A stretch of 64,000 nt of DNA from Hirsutella rhossiliensis (taxonomy: Eukaryota; Ascomycota; Sordariomycetes; Hypocreales; Ophiocordycipitaceae): positions 1,426,001-1,490,000 of the forward strand of contig NW_025408675.1 of assembly GCF_020360975.1 (NCBI RefSeq). The letters run 5' to 3'. The position numbers were made by a program, and so were the translations under genes. Under the pieces are notes generated by a model. The model was given only the letters and a program-made list of their open reading frames with translations. It was not told the DNA's origin and made no database searches. Shown one piece after another: positions 58,101-64,000 of this stretch (position 1 is the first letter of the stretch; the number at the start of each line of letters is the position of its first letter).

Positions 58101-61100
58101 TACTAATTAACTAGAAAACTAGCTAGCTATATTAAAACGAAGATACAAGTTTCTAGGACTAGTAGATTTAAAAGAAAGTAAAATTTTATAATAATTTAGC
58201 TATTAAATAAGATAAAAGGATAACCATTTAAGTAAATTATTATAGGCTTTAGAGATATAAACGAAAATAGTAACTAAACTAGCGGATATAAAATCGACTA
58301 ATAAGACCTATATACTAACTAACACGGCTATATAACCTAGTATCTAATATAAATAGAATAAAGGATATAATATAAAGATCTAAAGAGTTATTACTACTTT
58401 AAGGAAAGACCTTAAATAAATTAATAAAGAGCTTAAGTTAAGAGAAACTAGCTCTTAAAAGAAAGAATAAAGCTTATAAGATAGAATAAAGAATATCCCT
58501 TAAGAATACTAGAAATATAATAAACTCTTTAAGGAAGAACTTAAGATAAGGTTACTTAAATATAGCTAATAGGACTACGAAATTTATCTTAGGGATAGAA
58601 TAACGCTAACGTTCTATAAGATCTATAACCTAAACGAAAAGTAACTATAAACGCTATACGACTACCTTAATAAGAATCTACGAAAAGGATATATATAAAT
58701 ATTAATATCTAAAGTAAGCTATCTAGTTATATTTATTTTAAAGAAAAATAGTAAGCTATAACTAATTATTAATAATAGACGCTTAAACGATATTATAATA
58801 AAGGACTAAATACTATTACCGCTTATATTAAAACTATAAGATCGACTATATAGTAAAAAATAGTTTATAGCCCTTAACCTTAAAGGCGCCTATAACTTAA
58901 TATATATAAAAAAGGGATATAAATAAATAATAGCTTTTAAAACGAAATTCGGACTATTTAAATATCTAGTAATACTATTTAGACTTATAAATATACTAGC
59001 TACCTTTTAATAGATAATTAATAATATCCTACGCGAATACTTAGATATCTTTATAGTAGTATACTTAGATAATATCTTAATCTTCTTAGATACCCTAGAA
59101 GAATATAAGGAACACGTCTATAAGGTACTCCGCGTACTTTAGAATATAAAGTTACTAGTTAAACTAAAGAAAAGTAAGTTCTATATATAGGAAGTAGACT
59201 TCCTTAAATATATAATCTTACTAAGAGAGATATAAATATAATAAGATAAAATTAACTTAGTTAAAGAATTACTAACGCTAAAGAATATTAAGGACGTATA
59301 AGGTTTCCTAGGATTTATAAATTACTACTAACGATTAATTAAAGATTTCGGAAAGATTATAGTACTACTATATAACTTAATAAAGAAGGAAAAAGAATTT
59401 ATATAGGATAATAAAGCTAATAAAGCTTTCGATTATATTAAGACTATAATTATATAAGAATTAGTCTTAACTACCTTTAATCTAAAACGATAAATCGAAC
59501 TTAAAACTAATATATTAGACTTTACTTTAAAAGTATAAATTAGATAAAAAGATAATAAAGGAAGACTACGACTAATTATATTTTACTTAAAAAAGCTATA
59601 TAGCGTAGAACTTAATTACCCTATTTATAATAAAGAATTCCTTATAATTATTTAAGCTTTTAAGGAATTTCGATACTACCTTCTTAGAAGTAAATATAAA
59701 GTTAAGGTCTATATAGATTATAAGAATATCTTATACTTTATAATAATATAATAGTTAAACGGACAATAGATCTAATAGGCTAAATACTTATTAAAATTCG
59801 ACTATAAAATAATCTATAGAAAAGGAATAGAAAACGGTCGAGCTAATGCCTTTAGTTAATAAAGTAACTATAATATAAGAGCACCTATAGTAAAAGGATA
59901 GCTCTTAGAAATTAATAAAAATAGAAACTACTAATAACGATAGCTAAATATAATATTTAAGGTATAACCTAACGACTTAATATACTAAAAGATCCTAAAA
60001 TAGATAAAAGAATATAAAGTATTAAACGGATATAATATAGAATATTTAGAAGTCTTAATATATAAAAATAAAATCTAGATACTATTAGTATTATAAGATA
60101 AAGTTATATAAGATATATATAAATATTTAATATATAGATACTAAGGAATCTAAAGGATATTAAAATAAATTAGATAATAATATAACTTCTTATAGCTTAA
60201 GGAAGTAGTATAATAAATTATTAAAGAATACGAACTTTATATATAAAGTAAAGCTTAACGATATAAACTATATAGAGAATTATAACCGCTACTAGTACTA
60301 GAGAAACTATAGGATTCGATAGCTTTTAACTATATTATAAAGCTACTACTATTAAAAGAACCTATAACGTTAAGTATAATAGTATATTTATTATTATTAA
60401 TAGATTAACGAAGTATAGATACTTTTTACTATATAAAGAAGTAAGTAATATAGAAGAGCTAGTATATATATTCCTATAAATAATTATTAGTAATTATAAA
60501 CTACTAAATAAGATTATCTTTAATAGAGGAAGTATATTTATAGCTAAATTTTAGTAAGCTTTTATAGTATAATTAAGGACGAAATATAAGCTTAGTATAG
60601 CTTATTACCTATAAATAAATAGATAAATAAAACGACTTAACTAAACGCTTAAATAATATTTATAATACTATATTAACTATAAATAAAACGATTAAGTTAA
60701 ATAGCTACTAATAGTATAATTAGCTTATAATAGCTTAGTTAGAGAAATAACTAAGCTCTTATTAGTATATACTAATTATAGATACAACCTAGAAGTATTT
60801 AAGGTTACTTAATAAGGACTATAAGCGGAACGAGCAATACTATAAGTAAATTAGCTACGAAAATTATATAAAGAAATACAATAAGAACTTTAATTCGTTA
60901 AAGAACGAATATCTACTTATTATAATTAGAAAAGATTATAGGGACTAATCTTTTAAGAGGAAGATATAGTCTACCTTATATAACGAAATATTAAAATAAA
61001 ACGACTAAGTAATAAATTAGATTTTAAGAAACTTAGACCGTTTAAGGTTAAGAAAGCTATTTTAAAAGTTAACTACGAACTTTCGCTACTAATAATAATA

Positions 61101-61310
61101 CGGATATACCTAATATTTTATATCTTATTATTAAAACTAGTACTATAAAACGCTAAACTATAAGATAAAATTAAAGTCGATAATAATTAAGAATATAAAG
61201 CCGAATAAATACTAAATATAAGAAAATAAGGTTAGTAATAAGAATACCTTATTAAGTAAAAGGGATATAAACTAAAGGAAAATACCTAGGAACTACTTAA
61301 GCACTTAACT
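55190..61310 (+). pseudogene. D2 gag-pol with chromodomain, inactivated by RIP
   Basis: It has the same domain series as D. The RT box at 59,062-59,073 reads YLDN, so one catalytic Asp survives where D has lost both. The knuckle near 56,070-56,130 again has its ligands changed to Tyr. The integrase lies at about 60,080-60,800 and the chromodomain at about 61,190-61,310. Confidence 0.92.
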
Positions 61311-61800
61311 TACTATAGCTTTTTACTCCGATAGTTCTATTAAGCGAACCCTTAATCGGAAATATAGGGTTACTAAGAATAGTATCTTAGTTTAATACGT
61401 CTAAGGTATTAAACGATTAAACCTCGCTAATAGTAATAGTTTCCTTATTTAATAAACGAACTAATTTATCTTAAGGAAAACGTATTATACTATCTTCTTT
61501 ATTAATAGCTTATATACCCCGCTAAAATAACTTATTACCTCGGTCCTTTAAGAAACGCTTCTATTTCTTAATCCGAGCTAGGCGAGCTATTACTTTCTTT
61601 AACGCTTTTTTTACTTTCCGTTCGTCCGAATTAATCTTTTACTATTAATTTATAATATAATAAACTAAAAAAAAAGGAATATTAGTAAAAAGAAGAATAA
61701 GGAAGGAAAGGGATAAAATAAATAGGCAGACGCTATATTATAACTATTATAAGAACGGCCTATAGAGGTATATTTAAAACACCGATTAAAACGCTCGCTA
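61270..61800 (-). pseudogene. Antisense reading frame in the 3' segment of D2
   Basis: The same minus-strand frame as in D is kept: SDERKVKKALKKVIARLARIKK near 61,560-61,650, then KRFLKDRGNKLF, AINKEDSI and LLNKETITISEV. Compared with D, some positions look less mutated here (DRG, SDE), which supports a shared ancestral protein. Confidence 0.5.
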
Positions 61801-62079
61801 ACTTTATAAGTTAAGCTTAACCGAAAATAATAGGAGTAAGGTATAATTTTAATACTATAGATCTCGGTCTAAGATACTAGCTCCGATTATTAACGCGATT
61901 TATTAGAATTATAAGAATAGGATTTTTAAATATAACTAGATATACTATTAGTAGTATATCCTAAAAGGATAAAAGAATAAGGAACGATATACTTATATAT
62001 AACGCGATAAGGGTATATTTATATATAGCGGCTAAAGTAGTAGGTCTTAGGGATAAGACTAAAAAAAGGAGAGGTATCC

Positions 62080-62563
62080 TATTATAACTATAGTCTAGCA
62101 AACTATAGGGACTAATATATATTACGAGGTTATATAATATAAGGAGCAAGGAATATTAAATAGACCGATAGGCTAATTAAGTTTAAAGCGATAGGTTACT
62201 TTAGCGCTCTAACGCTCTATAGCTAGGATCGTAGGATCGCTCTAGCGCTCTAGCGCTCTTAGATAACGGGATTACCTAGCGCTCTCGGCGATCTAGGGAA
62301 GCTCTTAAGATATATAAGGAAGGAACGGAATACTTCTTTAGATAGATAGCTTAATAGCTTTTAATATTATAATTATTACGATCTTTATTATAATCTTATC
62401 TTTAATTCTAATTACTTAATTACCTAGTTATAGTCTATAGTCTATAACCTCTAACTTATTACTAACGTAATATACTTATTATTACTTAGACTACGCCTTA
62501 TTATATCTATTAATATAAACCCCTCGATAGGTTTATCCCTTAGGAATAATACCGGTCGTTATA
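62080..62563 (+). repeat. 3' LTR of D2
   Basis: 484 bp, TATTATAAC to CGTTATA, followed by AGATC. Confidence 0.93.
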
Positions 62564-62568
62564 AGATC

Positions 62569-63344
62569 CCCTTCCCTATATATTTATATGCGCTTATAAT
62601 CTTCCTAATAACGGCTAGGTAGAGCCCTAACTACCTCCTTTATCGATCTCGGCTTATATACGCGTACAGCGTACGCTAGCTTTAAGGCGGCGGGTGCTTA
62701 CCTAACTAGACCGCGGCAGCTATCTCTACGTGCCTCTAACTAACTATAAGGCTAGCTATAAAGCTAGCTACGCGGTATCGTTATCTTCGTCTCGATATAG
62801 CCTTAAGTCTTAAGGTATAGGTAGGCTAGTATTCTTAGTAACGCAAGGTCGGCTATAAAGGCTTTAAACGATATTAGGGTCTTAGATTTAAAGAAGTAGC
62901 TTATTAAGATCCTAATAGTAAGGATTAGCGTAATTTATATATAAAAGGGGGGGCTTCTCTACTAAAAGCTTCTTAAGCTACTACTAAGGGTAAATATTAT
63001 ACTTTATAAGTAGAACGTTAGCTTAAAGGCATTAAAAGATCGTATATATATAAGGAAGCCCTTACTACTATATAAATCGACCTATATAATATAATAGCGG
63101 CTATAACTCTTACTCTTACCTAGGCTTTAAGGGTATCGCGGCTAAGGTAAGCTAGTATTACTTAGTAAGGAGGTTAACCGCTTAATAGGTAAGTTTAACG
63201 TTTAGCTTACCTAGCTATTTTTAGCTAAGATAAAGAAGCCGCTGCCTTAACTTTTAGTAGGCCGCCTCTTAGATATAAGAGCGTTCTTTATTCGCGATTA
63301 TTTACTTTAATATAGTATATAAGTAAAAGAGATCGCTAGTATTA
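62569..63344. other. RIPed DNA, unassigned
   Basis: The right half of the D2 target. It is less completely RIPed near 62,640-62,700 (some CA and TG remain). A plus-strand frame from about 62,850 to 63,340 reads as protein with TAA/TAG at Gln-like positions (LRYKSVLYSRLFTL near 63,270) but was not recognised. It ends abruptly at the DNA transposon. Confidence 0.4.
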
Positions 63345-63410
63345 CGGAGTACCATGCCCCACCCCCCTTTCGGTAACACCCACCTTTCGGTAGCGCAATT
63401 GAAAAATTCT
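63345..63410 (-). repeat. Probable terminal inverted repeat with two CTTTCGGTA motifs
   Basis: CGGAGTACCATGCCCC at the edge, then CTTTCGGTA at about 63,367 and again at about 63,385, separated by ACACCCAC. Repeated sub-motifs near the end are usual transposase binding sites. The partner repeat lies outside the window. Confidence 0.45.
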
Positions 63411-63648
63411 CCACCAAAAGTCTACCATTTGAACTACATGAAATATGATCAGAACTTAACATTATAAACACAAAAAATATATCATTCCGTAGAGAAATGG
63501 ACGCTCTTATATGTACCGGCGCTTTTTTACCATTCGCCCGGATCTGGTGGTGACTGGAAGGGCTTCGGTGCCACCTTGACTTCAATCACTGAAGCTGTCT
63601 CCACCTCTGAGACCGCCTCCTCCTCTGTGTCAGAATTCAGCACAACGG

Positions 63649-64000
63649 CTATCTCTTGGCTTTTAATTTGGGAATGGCTTCCTCAGCCACCAAAGCTTCA
63701 CTGAGAGTCATGAACCGTCTGTTCGGGTTCGGAATTGCTCTCCTCTTCTTGCCTCTCTGCAGCCGGGCCACTTCTTCCTCTAGCTTCGCGATTCTGTTGC
63801 TGTGCTCGGCAAGCGTCTGTTCTTGGGCTTCAAAGCCTCTAGCTATCACGGCGTATCGTCTCCGGGTGCCAGGAGTCTTGTTCTTTCCGAAATCGCGAAT
63901 CTGGCGGCTGTTTCTTGGCGTATCATCAGAACCCAAAATGGCGCGGACTTTGGAGACGTCTCTACAATGTCCGCGTGAATTTCTGGATGCCGCAATGCCT
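63649..64000 (-). CDS. C-terminal end of a DDE transposase (pogo/Fot1-like), partial
   Basis: A minus-strand frame open from the window edge to a stop at 63,649-63,651. About 116 residues are visible: TPRNSRQIRDFGKNKTPGTR, then a heptad-rich helix (HSNRIAKLEEEVARLQ) and a basic end (GKKRRAIPNPNRRF). This arrangement, helix then KKR..PNPN-F, is what I recall at the C-terminus of fungal pogo/Fot1-type transposases. The catalytic DDE core and N-terminal helix-turn-helix would lie beyond the window. No stops or RIP signs, so it may be active or recently active. Confidence 0.55.
   Translation of the reverse strand, partial: GIAASRNSRGHCRDVSKVRAILGSDDTPRNSRQIRDFGKNKTPGTRRRYAVIARGFEAQEQTLAEHSNRIAKLEEEVARLQRGKKRRAIPNPNRRFMTLSEALVAEEAIPKLKAKR

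Larger units (their letters stand above)
54725..62563 (+). mobile_element. Element D2: second copy of chromovirus D, RIPed
   Basis: It is collinear with D (10,833-18,707) from LTR to LTR. The 5' LTR is 450 bp because of a 34-bp deletion; the 3' LTR is 484 bp. Internal differences from D are mostly C/T and G/A. Confidence 0.95.
63345..64000 (-). mobile_element. Tc1/mariner-type (pogo/Fot1-like) DNA transposon, 3' end, not RIPed
   Basis: Composition changes abruptly at 63,343-63,344, a TA dinucleotide as expected for this superfamily. The transposase gene reads leftwards from the window edge and ends at 63,649. The terminal 65 bp hold a repeated CTTTCGGTA. The other terminus is beyond the window. 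Confidence 0.6.

Noticed and set aside
61961..62149. 62-codon minus-strand frame
   Set aside because: Spans the end of the D2 3' segment and the start of its LTR; AT-rich hydrophobic run, chance frame.
1240..63344. AT-rich block as a centromere or telomere
   Set aside because: The AT-richness is explained by RIP of identifiable elements; no telomere repeats, and no sequence evidence specific to a centromere.
9000..63344. tRNA or rRNA genes, CRISPR array
   Set aside because: No cloverleaf, rRNA segment or spaced short repeats were found; the direct repeats present are LTRs.
63307..63585. 92-codon minus-strand frame
   Set aside because: Crosses the transposon edge into RIPed DNA; no domain.

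Overview
The window looks like a chromosome segment of a filamentous ascomycete (Pezizomycotina). About 57 of 64 kb is a dense nest of retrotransposons whose CpA and TpG dinucleotides have almost all become TpA, which is the mark of repeat-induced point mutation (RIP). The few gene-like stretches are GC-balanced, and one has a short GTACG...AG intron of fungal type. No rRNA, tRNA or CRISPR array was seen. Names A to I below are local labels for elements.

Left cluster (1-34,000). A non-RIPed Ty1/copia-like element (B, minus, 1-1,239) abuts an old Ty3/gypsy element (C, minus). C is split by a complete copia element (A, 2,741-8,796, 568-bp LTRs, TSD TTAAA), and the gag frame of C resumes exactly on the far side. 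Next is copia element E (plus), whose RNase H domain is split by gypsy chromovirus D (10,833-18,707, 480-bp LTRs, TSD GTAAG). Then come an inverted fragment of A (20,020-21,488), a Tad1-like LINE (minus, about 23,250-28,300), a gypsy element F (minus, about 28,640-33,205) and the 5' end of element G (minus).

Gene island (about 34,190-39,200). This 5-kb non-RIPed island holds a small secreted cysteine-containing protein gene, a decayed TPR-repeat pseudogene and an intact gene for a basic helix-turn-helix protein. Two inverted copies of G flank it, with their 5' LTRs facing the island.

Right cluster (39,200-63,344). This is a stack in which LTR element I (46,635-48,507) lies inside gypsy chromovirus H2 (41,881-50,713), which lies inside H1 (from 41,008), which lies inside G. 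A second D copy (D2, 54,725-62,563, TSD AGATC) sits in unidentified RIPed DNA. From 63,345 to the edge there is a non-RIPed Tc1/mariner (pogo/Fot1-like) DNA transposon end.

Six LTR units are bounded by matching LTRs and/or exact 5-bp target duplications, so the nesting order is read directly. The least ordinary features are antisense reading frames between the chromodomain and 3' LTR of both chromovirus families (D/D2 and H2), and element I, an LTR element with one continuous reading frame and no recognisable enzyme domain. All coordinates of degraded open frames are approximate unless fixed by LTR or TSD edges.
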